64,000 bases of DNA, from positions 27,647,995 to 27,711,994 of the forward strand of contig OY987305.1 of the NCBI GenBank assembly GCA_963920635.1. Reading direction: 5' to 3'. A program made the translations under genes and the position numbers. Source of the DNA: Pseudeuparius sepicola (lineage: Eukaryota; Arthropoda; Insecta; Coleoptera; Anthribidae). Shown piece by piece: positions 22,437 through 32,490 of the stretch (positions are counted from its first letter, which is position 1; every line of letters begins with the position of its first letter). The notes beneath the pieces are model-generated. The model worked only from the letters and a program-made list of their open reading frames with translations, did not search any database and was not told where the DNA came from.

Positions 22437-22827
22437 TCGCGCTGGAGTCTGCAGCCGGCCGGTCTGCTAAAAATAGAACCATAAAATGCAAATTACAGCC
22501 TCCAGCCTCTCACAGCAAAGGAACAAAATTCGAGGAAAATGCAACTTTGTGCTGGTAATAATTCCAACCCCAGTGTTGGTATTTAATATTTCGTACTATT
22601 TTATCATGTTACTATACCGTCTAGTATTTATGATAATGAAATAAAAAAATAATAAATATCAAGGCTGAGATTAGAATCAACACCACAATAAAAGTTGCTT
22701 TTTCTCGAGTTTCCTTCCTTTGCTGCCAGCACCCTGTATTAATTAGGAATATGAAATTAGGTAAATCCATAGTCAATTTGAGCCACAATAGAATTCCGAA
22801 GAATTTCTCAAAAACAATAATTTAATA

Positions 22828-23621
22828 TACAGGGTGTCTACTTTTAAACATATGCAAATTAATAAAATCTTTATTTTTGGAGATAATCCCTGAACATTCT
22901 TTGTGTGAAAGGCCTTCAAAAATCGCTTCTTTTAGCCTTCCTATCATTTTCAAAAGGCAAATCCAGGTCCGGCTACGATTTTTGAGTGTTTTTTTATTTA
23001 AAATCTACCAATACAGCGTTAATCAGGATCCCCCTAAAACCCCTTTATATACCAAATTTGAACAAAGAATTTAGAGAGAGATCTATTCTACAGGATGTCA
23101 AGGTTCAGCAAAATAGGAAATTTACAGGCATTTGGCGAGTCAAGTGTGCCATGGAATCCCGTCAAAATAGTCTAATTGTCAACAGAACCACTCAAAGTGT
23201 TGGTGTGCAAAGATTCAATACAGGGTATTTTTCTCTGCCCCATCTGAAAATGCTGAATTTTTATGACTTGACTCGCGAGAGATGCCTGAAGAGGTTTCTT
23301 TAAATTTCCTATTTTGCTCAATTTTGACATCCTGTAGAATAGAACTCTCTCTATATTTTTTGTTCAAATTTGGTATATAAAGGGTTTTCGACTGTCCTGA
23401 TTGACGCTGTGGTGTCAGATTTTAAATAAAAAAATGGCTAAATGGTTTTTGTGAAAATCGGGGGAATAAAAAAATCGTAGCCGGCCCTGGATTTGCAATT
23501 TGAAAATGGCAGGATTGCTAAAATAAGCGGCTTTTGAAGTCCTTTCGGACAAAAAACAGATCAAGCGATTATCTCAAAAATTAAAGATTTCAAGGATTTG
23601 TATAATATGTTTAAAAGTAGA
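22828..23621. repeat. ~790-bp fold-back element (family B)
   Basis: Starts TACAGGGTGTCTACTTTTAA. The right arm runs back to TTTAAAAGTAGA but lacks the final CACCCTGTA, so its last bases are lost. Arms pair through CCAAATTTGAACAAA near 23060 and CAGGTCCGGCTACGATTTTT near 22965. Two ~65- and 105-codon frames inside are shadows of the repeat. A diverged right-half copy lies at 31040-31320. Confidence 0.85.
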
Positions 23622-23854
23622 TATGGGGGCTCTTAATATTAATTAGAAAATGTATGGCACAAAATTAATGGATTATCGGATTACCTGAGTTGAAATATTT
23701 TAGCATAGATATTTATATCTTTTTAAATAGGTATTTATTAATTATACCTACCTGCACTTAATATAACTAAATTTAGGGGATTAACTTAATAATTGTAATA
23801 TTGAATTGGATGTAGATTTTGAAAATATCGATTATACCTGCTCCTAGCCCTTTG

Positions 23855-23895
23855 TATAAATACTAAGGTGGGTGGGCTAAAATTATTTAGTCAGT
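23855..23895 (+). promoter_or_regulatory. TATA box and TCAGT initiator of the Tc1 transposase
   Basis: TATAAAT at 23855-23861 and TCAGT at 23891-23895, about 37 bases apart and about 37 bases before the ATG. Slightly wider than the usual 30-31 bases, but the initiator matches the arthropod consensus. Confidence 0.5.
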
Positions 23896-23930
23896 ATCCT
23901 AATTCGAGAGAGTAACTAACAGTGTTCGTT

Positions 23931-24935
23931 ATGCCTCGTTTGAGTGAATCCGTCAAGCACCGTATCATCGCCAAACTAGAAAATGGTTGGGCTATTTCCC
24001 GACTGGCCGAAGAATTTGGTGTATCTAAAAGCACCATTTTCAATATAAAGAAGAAATATGACGAAACCGGAAGCGTGGAAAACATACATAGAGGAGGAAA
24101 TGTGAAAATTACGTCTGACCAACAAGATGAGCAACTAGCTAATTTTTGCCTTGCAAATCCGTTTAAATCCGCCGTTGAAGCAGTATCTGCAACACAATTT
24201 CCAGCAAGTGTTAGAACTGCCCGAAGGAGATTAGATGCAGCCAATCTGAAATCTCGCACGGCCAGCAACAAAATTCAGCTGACCGAGGCTAATAAGGAAG
24301 TCAGGTTGCAGATATGCCGAGAGTTTCAGCGTTTACCGCCACATTATTGGGAGAAGGTAATATTTAGCGACGAAAAGATCTTTCAAAGCCATTACAATGG
24401 CAAAGTGCGAGTATATAGACCTTCGGTGAGTTCAAGATATGACGAAAGATTTGTGTCACCCAGGAAAAGGAGTGGGCATTTTTCCGTCAACATATGGGCC
24501 TGGATAAGCTACCGTGGACCTGGCATTTGTTGGAGAATCGACGACCGCTTCACAGCAGCTCGCTATTGCGAGATACTCGAAGGCGGATTGTTACCAACTG
24601 CAACGGAAATGTATCCCGATGGCTTCGTTTTCCAGCATGATAACGCTCCTGTGCATACAGCAAGAATAGTTCGCGAATGGTTCACCGAAAACAACGTAGA
24701 AAAGTTGCAATGGCCGGCGAAGAGTCCTGACTTGAATCCCATTGAGAATGTGTGGGGCAGAATGGCGCGGACAATGGAGAACTTCGTACCCGAAAATAGG
24801 GAGGCACTTTGGCAGAAGATTCAACAAACGTGGGATGAAGTCGTAACCCATGATCTCTGCTGCCAACTCATAGATTCGATGAGCAGGAGAGTTCAGAAAG
24901 TCATCCTATCCCAAGGTGGGTATACTAAATATTAA
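23931..24935 (+). CDS. Tc1-like transposase, DD34E, intact
   Basis: Cut-and-paste transposase of the IS630-Tc1-mariner superfamily, acting in the nucleus on TA sites. The ATG at 23931 (MPRLSESVKHR) is the natural start; 334 codons, the usual length. Residues ~1-55 form the first helix-turn-helix (LAEEFGVSKSTIFNIKKKYD) and ~60-120 the second (SVRTARRRLDAANL). The catalytic triad is Asp in VIFSDEKIF, Asp in FQHDNAPVH and Glu in SPDLNPIENVWG, with 34 residues between the second Asp and the Glu. No stops or frameshifts, so it may be recently active. A TATA box and initiator lie upstream and AATAAA occurs near 25058. I could not find terminal inverted repeats on either side, so the element boundaries are unknown. 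Confidence 0.93.
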   Translation: MPRLSESVKHRIIAKLENGWAISRLAEEFGVSKSTIFNIKKKYDETGSVENIHRGGNVKITSDQQDEQLANFCLANPFKSAVEAVSATQFPASVRTARRRLDAANLKSRTASNKIQLTEANKEVRLQICREFQRLPPHYWEKVIFSDEKIFQSHYNGKVRVYRPSVSSRYDERFVSPRKRSGHFSVNIWAWISYRGPGICWRIDDRFTAARYCEILEGGLLPTATEMYPDGFVFQHDNAPVHTARIVREWFTENNVEKLQWPAKSPDLNPIENVWGRMARTMENFVPENREALWQKIQQTWDEVVTHDLCCQLIDSMSRRVQKVILSQGGYTKY

Positions 24936-25224
24936 TATACATATAATATAATAATGGAAAATGCATTTGATTTCTTGCCTTTATTTAATTATGTTATAGT
25001 CATAAAGATTTTAATGGGTTTATAGTTTTTTCGGATTCTTCCTGTGTCGGTGGTTCTAATAAAACTTCGTAATCATTATATCCAGCTTGTGGAAGTCCTC
25101 AATCACCTGAAATTATTTTATTTTATCCAGGTAATCACATTGAGGTCCAGGGAGGTGTGTAAAGCTTGACACGTGTCCCTGCTGTGTGTCTTCTGATGTT
25201 ATTGATAAAGGTATGCAATTTAAA
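24936..25224. other. 3' flank of the transposase
   Basis: AT-rich non-coding DNA with a possible polyadenylation signal AATAAA at 25058-25063. No terminal repeat matching the 5' side was recognised. Confidence 0.4.
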
Positions 25225-25774
25225 TAATAGAGAGTTATTGCAGAAATAAATAACGTCGCGCTCTTTTTTGACGTTATTTTGACATTTGAGCATGCGCAGT
25301 CGTAGTTTGACATAAGGTCGTCCATAATAAGGTTATTTTCCTTTATTTTTGTTTATTGTGTATACCATAATATACGTTATTTTTACCTTATTTGTCACAA
25401 TTCTTAAAATAAATTCTGATTTGTCAGAAAACGCTAGTGTTCTGTGAAAGTAGGACTTAACCTAAAATGTTCGTTGCTTGTTTGCGTTTGCACCTTGTTT
25501 GTTTTCATTAGTCTTTCACCTTGGTGTTCCGTGGTTATTTGGCTGTTTTCCCAGTTTTTTCCGGAGTAAAATTATAAAAGCACATAATATTCTAGTGAAA
25601 GTGTAGAAATACAAAACAATAAAGTAAACGTAAACAAGCCCTTAATTTGGATACATAAATTACGACTTGCAATAACTATTGTCAGAATCATAAATAACGT
25701 ATGAGAGTATTCAAATAAGGTCGTCTTAAATACTGCTTAATGCCAAAAACAGTTTCTGCAATAACTCTCTATTA
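25225..25774. repeat. 550-bp MITE with 22-bp perfect terminal inverted repeats
   Basis: TAATAGAGAGTTATTGCAGA (and two more bases) opens the element and its exact reverse complement closes it at 25753-25774. Inside are repeated TAACGT/ACGTTA and AATAAGGT/ACCTTATT motifs. No coding capacity; flanking duplication unclear. Confidence 0.85.
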
Positions 25775-26187
25775 AGTTACAAGGGTAATTTTATGTCTGT
25801 GACCCCCTAATCTCATTTATCTGTTGAAGGGCATTTTATGAGAAACAATGGAGCATTGCAGCACCACGAAAACCAATTTATTAAAACTTCTGACCAATTT
25901 CTTCAAAAATAAGAAAAAATAAATAAAAGGGACACCCCTTTTATTTCATAATCATTTATGTTTAGGACTACGAGACCTAACAACTAAATGTTGGAACAAA
26001 TACTTATTTTGCAAAGAAAAGAATAATTTATGAAAATCCTTTTAATTAACTTTTTTAATTCTAGGGTTATTAGCTAAATATATTTTTAGTGTTACTACAT
26101 ATTTTTTTATTATAACATAAAAATACATTTTTGTTGCAACGCAAAATATTTATTAACTTAATGTCTAAAACCGCTGACAACTATACT
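25775..26187. other. no gene seen
   Basis: AT-rich sequence between two MITEs. Confidence 0.4.
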
Positions 26188-26413
26188 TAGTGTATTTGGA
26201 AATGAAAGGAGGCCATAAATATTGATTGAGAAGGAAAATTCGACCATTTCAGTGGCGTGCTCTTTTGCTAAAAATCTGATGAGGATAAATACGCAAATTA
26301 ATATTCGGGCGAGTTATGTAGTATTTTATGACGGACTCTCGAGCCTCTGATAAAGAATTTGCATTTATATTTATAATAAGCCATAAACCTTCCTTTCATT
26401 TCCAAATACACTA
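26188..26413. repeat. 226-bp mariner-type MITE with TA flanks
   Basis: TA then GTGTATTTGGAAATGAAAGG at left, and the mirrored sequence followed by TA at right. About 35 bp of inverted repeat with one or two mismatches. The TA duplication fits a Tc1/mariner-mobilised element. Confidence 0.85.
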
Positions 26414-26697
26414 TGTATATACAGTATGTCCACAGAAGAGGTGTTGAATAGGAACACTTTCTTATCTTTAATTTTACCGCAAAAAGTTACTCTTGATAAA
26501 AACTTTGCTAACATTTCTTATGTGGAAATAAGTTGCTAGGAAAAGTTGTTCAAAAGTAAAGGATACTCCATACTACCAATTTTAGAAACAATTGGCACAC
26601 TGTGATTTATTTGAAAAACATTTTTCGCTTTGGCCCTATCACTGCATTAAATATATTTTTTTTATGTAAGTAAGCTTATATAAGCATAATAAATATG
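26414..26697. other. diverged fragment resembling family A fold-back interior
   Basis: Contains AAAAGTTGTTCA, ACCAATTTTAGAAACAATTG and GGCACACTGTGATTT, which recall the interior of the 9951-10552 element (AAAAGTTGTTCA, AAACAATCGGCACACTTTGA). A degenerate copy is likely. Confidence 0.4.
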
Positions 26698-27146
26698 GCA
26701 ATTTTAGACGGCTAGGTGATGTTAAAAAATAAATCGGCATCCATAACCAACTTTTCACGCAATACAAAAAAAAACTCAAGTCGACAAAAATGTGAAAACA
26801 AAACTATCAATTTATTTAATTTTTTTTTGATCAAACAAGATCTTTAATATGAGAAAATTTGTCTTTAATTTGAATAACTGTTGATGTTTTTAATTGCTAT
26901 TTCGACTTCACACTTTAAACAAATTAGCGGGAAAACTAGTACAAATTGTATGAAAATTTTCTTTTGTCAATGTTCTTGCGTGATCTAATTGCCGCTAATC
27001 TCCAATTAAAATTTTCCCTCGACTTTCAAAATAAATTGATTGTTTTCAGATTCTTGTTGATTTAAGTTTTTTTTGGTATTGCGCGAAAAGTTGGCCATGG
27101 ATACCGACTTCTTTTTTTAACATTAACCAACTATCTAAAATTTACA
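26698..27146. repeat. inverted-repeat element, ~115-bp arms
   Basis: The left arm (26698-26815) with ATTTTAGACGGCTAGG, GCATCCATAACCAACTTTTC and ACGCAATAC is inverted at 27035-27146 (GTATTGCGCGAAAAGTTGG, CCAACTATCTAAAAT). A third, diverged copy of the right arm follows at 27391-27482. Confidence 0.8.
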
Positions 27147-27390
27147 CGTTTTTGCTTCTTAAGATTTTTCAGTAGGGAGCCAAATAACTACTTTAATAAA
27201 CTAAAACAATGGCATTTAATAACTAAAACAATGGCCTCAACAGAGCCGAAGAGCCTGTGTAATTTTCAGAAACTATCTGAGCACCCAGTTGCATAAAGCT
27301 TCTCAGTGCCATCAATTTTCAATATAAAAGTTTTCTTCGGTATCTTAAAATAAATAGGTATGTTACGGCTATTTAATAATTTTGCTCAAT

Positions 27391-27482
27391 TGGAGGTTTT
27401 TTTATATTGCGCGACAAGTTGACCATGGATGTTGATTACTTTTTCAGGGCCACTTAGCTGTCCAAAATTGTCACCTTTTTGT
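27391..27482. repeat. direct partial copy of the preceding element's right arm
   Basis: TTTTATATTGCGCGACAAGT, TGACCATGGATGTTGATTAC and AGCTGTCCAAAATTGTCACC align with 27075-27146. Same orientation as the right arm. Probably a second insertion or a tandem duplication that lost its left part. Confidence 0.7.
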
Positions 27483-27697
27483 TTCTCATGTTTTTTTTGT
27501 AGGGCGCAAAATAAGCGAGGAAATCGCGGTGGTAGTTTAAAAAATCATACTGTATACTTGTGAACTGTTTTAATAAATAGTTTAATACTGATTCCTTAAT
27601 TTTTTTTAACCCTTTCGGTGACATCGGCTTAATCGCTTGCAAAGAATTCTCGGAACAAGACACCCGTTCGAACCATCCGATGCCGAAGGCGCGCGCT

Positions 27698-27780
27698 GTT
27701 GCCGTCTCCGCGCGCCCTGTAACGATAGCCACGAGAAACCTCTTCAGGTCGTTCGATACCAACTGTCCGCGACTGTACCT
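27698..27780 (-). repeat. inverted copy of the 22353-22436 GC-rich block
   Basis: Reverse complement of the block at 22.35 kb with essentially no differences. On the minus strand this copy continues into CGGATGGTTCGAACGGGTG, which resembles a pol III B-box, a continuation missing at the other copy. Confidence 0.9.
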
Positions 27781-27824
27781 ATAGGTATTTCTATGAGGGT
27801 AAATTTCGTAATAAGGTACTAAAA

Positions 27825-28370
27825 AAGTTCATTGGCAGAACGAACAGTTTCGTTAAGTCGATGAACATGGTACATAAATCGCATGAATAGTTCATTGATT
27901 TGATGAACAGTGTTCATTGATTCGATAAACAGTGTGCATTGATTTGATGAACACTGACATGTGATTAATAAAAATGTTCATCAAAAAATACATAGTAATA
28001 ACGTACGGATTCGTTGGTACAACGAAAAGGTTTATCGGGTTGATGAATAGGATACATGATTTACACGAAAAGTTCATTAACTTGATGAACAGTGTTCATT
28101 AGTTTAAGAAAAATATTTATCAAACAATACATAGTAATAACGAACGAATTCGTTGTCACAATGAACAGATTCATTAATGTGATGAAAATAATCATTAGAT
28201 TGATGAATTTGTACATCATGTCAACGAACTTTTGTTCGTAATATTAATAAACGGGTGTTCATTGGATCAACGTATGAACTTTTTCTTCTGTAAATTTTGT
28301 TCATAATATTGATGAATAGTTCGTTGGGACAATGGAAAATAAGTTGATGAACGCAGTTCATTAAATTTAC
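27825..28370. repeat. satellite-like GTTCAT/GATGAAC repeat
   Basis: The unit is a short quasi-palindrome of GTTCATT, a few bases, and GATGAAC, repeated imperfectly more than fifteen times. A higher-order repeat of roughly 155 bp is visible: ATACATAGTAATAACG(T/A)ACG occurs near 27990 and 28130 with matching flanks. No coding capacity. Confidence 0.8.
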
Positions 28371-28954
28371 GTCTAAAAATTTTTTCAGTGTAGAAACGCC
28401 GATAACCTATAGTTTCAACAACAAAAATTGGTGTGTGTTCCCACGATAATCCTCGAAATTTCTTCAATAGGGTTGCACGGGGTGGGGGAAATATTAGCTT
28501 TTAGCCAACGAAATTGATATACGAGTATAGTCGTTATTGTATAGCATTTTTTAATCAAATGGGGTGAGAGGGGTGTAGACGGTGAGCGTTTTTTTATGTT
28601 TTTTAGGTTGCAAAGGGAAATCGAAGTTGTAAGTAAACTACAATTTTTGTCCGAAAAAAAAAAGATTTTTCGTTCCCAAGATAACTTTACAAAGTGAAAA
28701 TATAGCTATGCGGTTTGAAAAATGATATTTGGTTAGATCTGATGCCCTGGCTTTTTTTACTTTTACTGTCTCGGGCATTATTTGATGCAACTCGATTTAT
28801 TTTTTGTATCAACATAAATCTTGCGGTGAGTTTTTATTTTCATATTTCTAGCTTTTTTGTGTTAGCATCACATTTTGAAACATACAACGTAACACCAGTG
28901 CACCCTGTGTGCAAACTACACTTCGGAAAAATAACTTGAATATTTCAAAAACAA
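28371..28954. other. no gene seen
   Basis: Non-coding, with a G-rich patch (GGGGTGGGGG) near 28480 and GGGGTGAGAGGGGTGTAG near 28560. Short frames only. Confidence 0.4.
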
Positions 28955-29160
28955 TTATAAAATTAATTTCATCCAGTCGCCGCCTTCAAGTCTATTTAAA
29001 TAACCCGATAATATCGCAACACCCGTTTCGTTGCAGGTCAAAAATAAAATGGGATAATAAATAACTTTGCATTTTTCCTTAGATATTTGTAGAATACAAC
29101 TGATTACCATTAGAGGAAACCTACGGGTGCTGCTCCGCTTTAAACATGCGTTCTCAAAAT

Positions 29161-29400
29161 TATTTCGAATATTCTTTGTGGTTTTTAATTGCAACATATA
29201 TCTCTCTGGGTGTTGGCAAAATTCGCCACTGCGGTTACTATGAACCCAAAGCAATTGGTATTTTCGCCCCCGAACCGAAAACATCCTAAATAGGAGCACG
29301 TAATTTCGCCACCGACAGGTATAAATCCCAAAATTCATTTTCAAAACATATTCATGAATAGGTAATTTGGCCCCCGGTTCAGTTTCTGACCTGCAGTCGT
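29161..29400 (-). repeat. left inverted block of the MULE remnant
   Basis: Carries TTCGCCAC motifs (complement of GTGGCGAA) that recur several times in both flanks. Matches 30524-30740 in reverse complement, in two pieces. Confidence 0.75.
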
Positions 29401-29589
29401 ACACAGATTAGAAAATTAAGATAATCAGCAATGACTTTTATTAGGGGTATAATTTAATCAAATTCAAATAATATTTAGTAGATAGATTTTAACCAAACTA
29501 CCATTAGTTCGTGAAGTGAAACTTTGAAGTCCTTTAGCAAGTGAGTGAGAAAAGCCAGTGAAAAGATGGACATAAAATGTATTGTCAGA

Positions 29590-30379
29590 AATCGAGGGAA
29601 GCAAATACTTGTAGTGAGTACAGCTTTCATAAACAGTTGAAAAGTAGTGAAGAAAATATGTGGAAGTGCATTAATAGGAACTGCAAGTCAATAGTTTATA
29701 CGGTGGGACCTGCAGATGAAAATGTTGCGGACCCTGTTGTAAGCAGGACCAAATAACGAACACTCCCAGAAGTCTAACCTACAGACAGTAAGTGCAGCGT
29801 GCAAAAGAAAAGCCCTTGAAGAGTTAGCCAAAATAATTGGTTGCAGGTTTCCTTTAATTCAGGCATGGTTTATAAAAATGCAGAAGTGTAACCTAATAAA
29901 AGAATATAATGATAAAAGTTGTGCAATTAGTCGGTGGTTGCGTATGACTTTTGCTCTTACGTATTTGAATCCTGCTGATGTAGAAGATTGTTCCAGTTTT
30001 GAGCTTTTCGAACTAATGCCTGATGATTATAGGGTAATACAATACGGCGACTATCTCACAGACACCTACATTTTAGAAGAATCTTTGTTCCCACCACATA
30101 TAGGTATGGGCTGAATATTCTGCAACTCTTTCAAGAACCACAAATGCTTGTGAATCATTTCATAGAAAGTTCAATGACTCCATGTATAAAGCACATCCCA
30201 ATTTATATGTAATCATTGAGAAGTTAAAGGAATCTCAAATAGGCACTTATATAAAATTACAAAGTGTAAACAAACCAGCAAAAATTCATAATATTAATGT
30301 TAAAAATAGGCAGAAGTTCATAGAAAATACGCTTAAGAGCTATATAGTGGTGGTGAAATTAGTAGAGTGCACTTGTTAA
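29590..30379 (+). pseudogene. FLYWCH zinc-finger plus MULE transposase-like protein, frameshifted
   Basis: The first part reads RNRGKQILVV and, after a frameshift, EYSFHKQLKSSEENMWKCIN followed by RNCKS: the Trp-x-Cys and Cys of a FLYWCH finger. A long frame (about 29745-30112) then gives CKRKALEELAKIIGC, WLRMTFALTYLNPADV and YGDYLTDTYI. A +1 shift continues as WAEYSATLSRTTNACESFHR and HPNLYVIIEKLKESQIGTYI. This order and the RTTNACESFHR motif match the C-terminal half of FLYWCH-linked MULE proteins common in arthropods. The catalytic Asp-rich centre is missing or unrecognisable. Inactive. Confidence 0.75.
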
Positions 30380-30519
30380 AATGTATTTATTTTCATTGTG
30401 ATCCTCAAAAGTAGAATGAAATACATGTTTAAAAAGTACTTGTTTATTTTTTTATTGAATAGTACCACCAAGATGATGGCAGGGCGCACTTATCTGCTTC
30501 AACGACTTTCACTTAGCGG

Positions 30520-30775
30520 TGGCGAAATTACCTGTTCAAAATACCAATTGCTTTGGGTTCAGTGGCGAATTTACCAACACCCAGAGAGATACATGCTGCA
30601 ATTAAAAACCACAAAGAATATTCGAAGGCCAGTAGCCCGATCACAGGTCAGAAACTGGGCCGGGGGCGAAATTACCTGGTTCTTATTTTGACTCAAAAGT
30701 GGATTTTTGGACTTCTACCTTTCGGTGGCGAAATTATGTTCCCATATCTAAGAGATGGTGCGTATGATTTTTCAT
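30520..30775 (+). repeat. right inverted block of the MULE remnant
   Basis: GGTGGCGAAATTACCTG, CACCCAGAGAGATACATG and CACAAAGAATATTCGAA are inverted at 29161-29280. GGGGGCGAAATTACCTGG and TCGGTGGCGAAATTATG correspond to 29290-29400. Overlapping frames of 97 and 89 codons are by-products. Confidence 0.75.
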
Positions 30776-31039
30776 GCCTGGTTTTAACGAGGCAATTACT
30801 TTGGCATTTAGGTGTCACCTGATTTCTTTAATATATCAGCGTCTATAGGGAGAGAGTGAGTAGCATTTTATATGTTTGCGCAGCCTTTTGTTGAGTGGAC
30901 GTAATAGTTTTCATGATTGTTATACGATTGGACCCTCGCCATACTTAAAACTATATATATTTTTGTATCGAATCTTTGCAGACCAATACTTTCAGTGATC
31001 CTGTTGGCCATTCAACTGTTTTGAAGAGATTTAAAGGCA

Positions 31040-31320
31040 CACTTGACTTGCCAGAAGTCTTTAAAATTCCTATTTTGCTCAACTTTGACACCCTGCAGAA
31101 TAAAACTCCCAGTATATATTTTTTTCAAATTTGGTATGTGGGTGTTTTGGGCTGACCTGATTTGTTAATCAGTGTTCTGTGGTGTCAGATTTTAAATAAA
31201 AAATCGCTAAATGGTTTTCGTGAAAATCGGGGGAATAAAAAAATCGTTTAAATATTTCTTTGTGAAACTCTTGGTTTACAAGATAATCAGCGGTTTCAAA
31301 ATGAGAAGGGCGGTAAAGTA
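31040..31320 (+). repeat. diverged half-copy of fold-back family B
   Basis: Aligns in direct orientation with about 23268-23470: CCTATTTTGCTCAA, TTGACACCCTGCAGAAT, GGTGTCAGATTTTAAATAAA and GAAAATCGGGGGAATAAAAA. Only the right arm is present. Confidence 0.8.
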
Positions 31321-32199
31321 TCGAATTGCAAGTAACTACAAGTTGTAAAGATTTAATGTATCAATACATGGAATATTGTGTTTTTTTAATTGGAAACCAT
31401 AGTTCCTTAGCCATATTGAGTATTATATCATTGTGAAGCCCTAAAAATGCCTGCTTTTTGGAAGCCATGGCCAACTATGGTTTTATTAAAAAAAATATAG
31501 GTAAGTTTGTATCATATCTCGAAAATGGCAGCTATCAGGACACAATTCCCTCAAACTTTGGTATTTAGGTACACTTTTTATCTAAAACAGAAAGAACGAA
31601 GCTAGATGAATTCTATAAAAAAAATCAAAAATTTCGTTTTTTCACAATATCTAGTAAGCCATGACTTTTCAAAAGTCCACAAGGCGCGTTAAATTGGGCT
31701 CACAAAACTGCAATTCTTTCCCCGTTTAACCTTCCTTCTATCTCCGCTAGTTTCCGAGATCCCCATAATGTTCATCAAAAAATTTAGCCGTACCTACTAT
31801 AATTCTTCAGTCTATTATATATAGATTTTTTATGTCAAAAAATTCCATGACTGATATCAAAATACTGCTAGATGTTTTAAAGGGTGCGCGCTCCGTTTTA
31901 TTATTTTTAGTAGTCGGAAAGGATGATAAAAGATTTCCACGTTTTTCCCACGGGCTTTGCTTTGAAAACGTATACACTTACTTATTTTAGGGCTAATAAA
32001 CGTATTTGTTTGGAGATTCAACCGATATAATATTTTCTAGTCCGGGGGATACCACCATCGTCGAGCGATCACATGGGCTATATAGGTACCTACATATTGT
32101 TATGAGTGTAAATTTAACCATGGTCAACCAATCACACGAGCTATAGATGCATATTTTTTTATCAGTGTATGTTGTTTAATAGAACCTCTAGCATAAATT
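31321..32199. other. non-coding; probable repeat debris
   Basis: No coding region. TTCAGTCTA...TATGTCAAAAAATTCCATGA near 31808-31855 resembles the starts of the 32.2- and 33.8-kb repeat copies. Confidence 0.4.
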
Positions 32200-32490
32200 T
32201 TTCAGTCTAGTTTACATTTCATATTATCAAAAATTTCGTGATTTATATTAAACTATCTCCGAAGTGTATTTAGAATATTTTCAATATACTTTAGTGGTTA
32301 AAAAAATGTTCGATTTTCCAAAGCAAAATAGGTTAAATTTTTTGGGACATAAGTTTTTGCGCTTCGTTTTACCTGAAAGAAATACCAAACATCTAGCTAA
32401 TGCAAAGAAATTTCTCAGATTTTGTATAGCCGTTGAGGCAGTGTACGTTAAATAAACTGCGTTGTCTGCTATATTTTTTTAGGAATAATC
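32200..32490 (+). repeat. dispersed repeat, same family as 16510-17060
   Basis: Runs from TTTCAGTCTAG through ATGTTCGATTTTCCAAAG and AAATTTCTCAGATTTTGTAT to CGTTGTCTGC. The reverse complement of the 16.5-17.0 kb block shares these motifs in the same order. Confidence 0.7.

Larger units (their letters stand above)
28955..30800. mobile_element. FLYWCH-MULE transposon remnant between inverted blocks
   Basis: A MULE-type coding remnant (29590-30379) lies between blocks that are reverse complements of each other. TTCTTTGTGGTTTTTAATTG, GAGTGTTGGC-like and ACCCAAAGCAATTGGTATTT on the left (29161-29280) are inverted at 30540-30615. A second block carrying GGTGGCGAAATTA is inverted between 29290-29400 and 30645-30740. 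The order of the two blocks is swapped between the sides, so these are not simple terminal repeats. True ends and target duplication were not found. Confidence 0.6.

Noticed and set aside
22290..22558. Two overlapping frames over the GC-rich block as a coding gene
   Set aside because: They start outside the conserved block, end in unrelated AT-rich sequence, and the other copy of the block does not keep the frame.
20394..23303. Frames of 65-105 codons within fold-back elements
   Set aside because: They lie in inverted-repeat arms and change frame between arms; no selection for coding is apparent.
24591..24866. Minus-strand 91-codon frame inside the Tc1 transposase
   Set aside because: Shadow of the intact DD34E gene on the other strand.
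27825..28370. CRISPR-like array
   Set aside because: Units are imperfect, lack unique spacers of constant length, and the DNA is eukaryotic.
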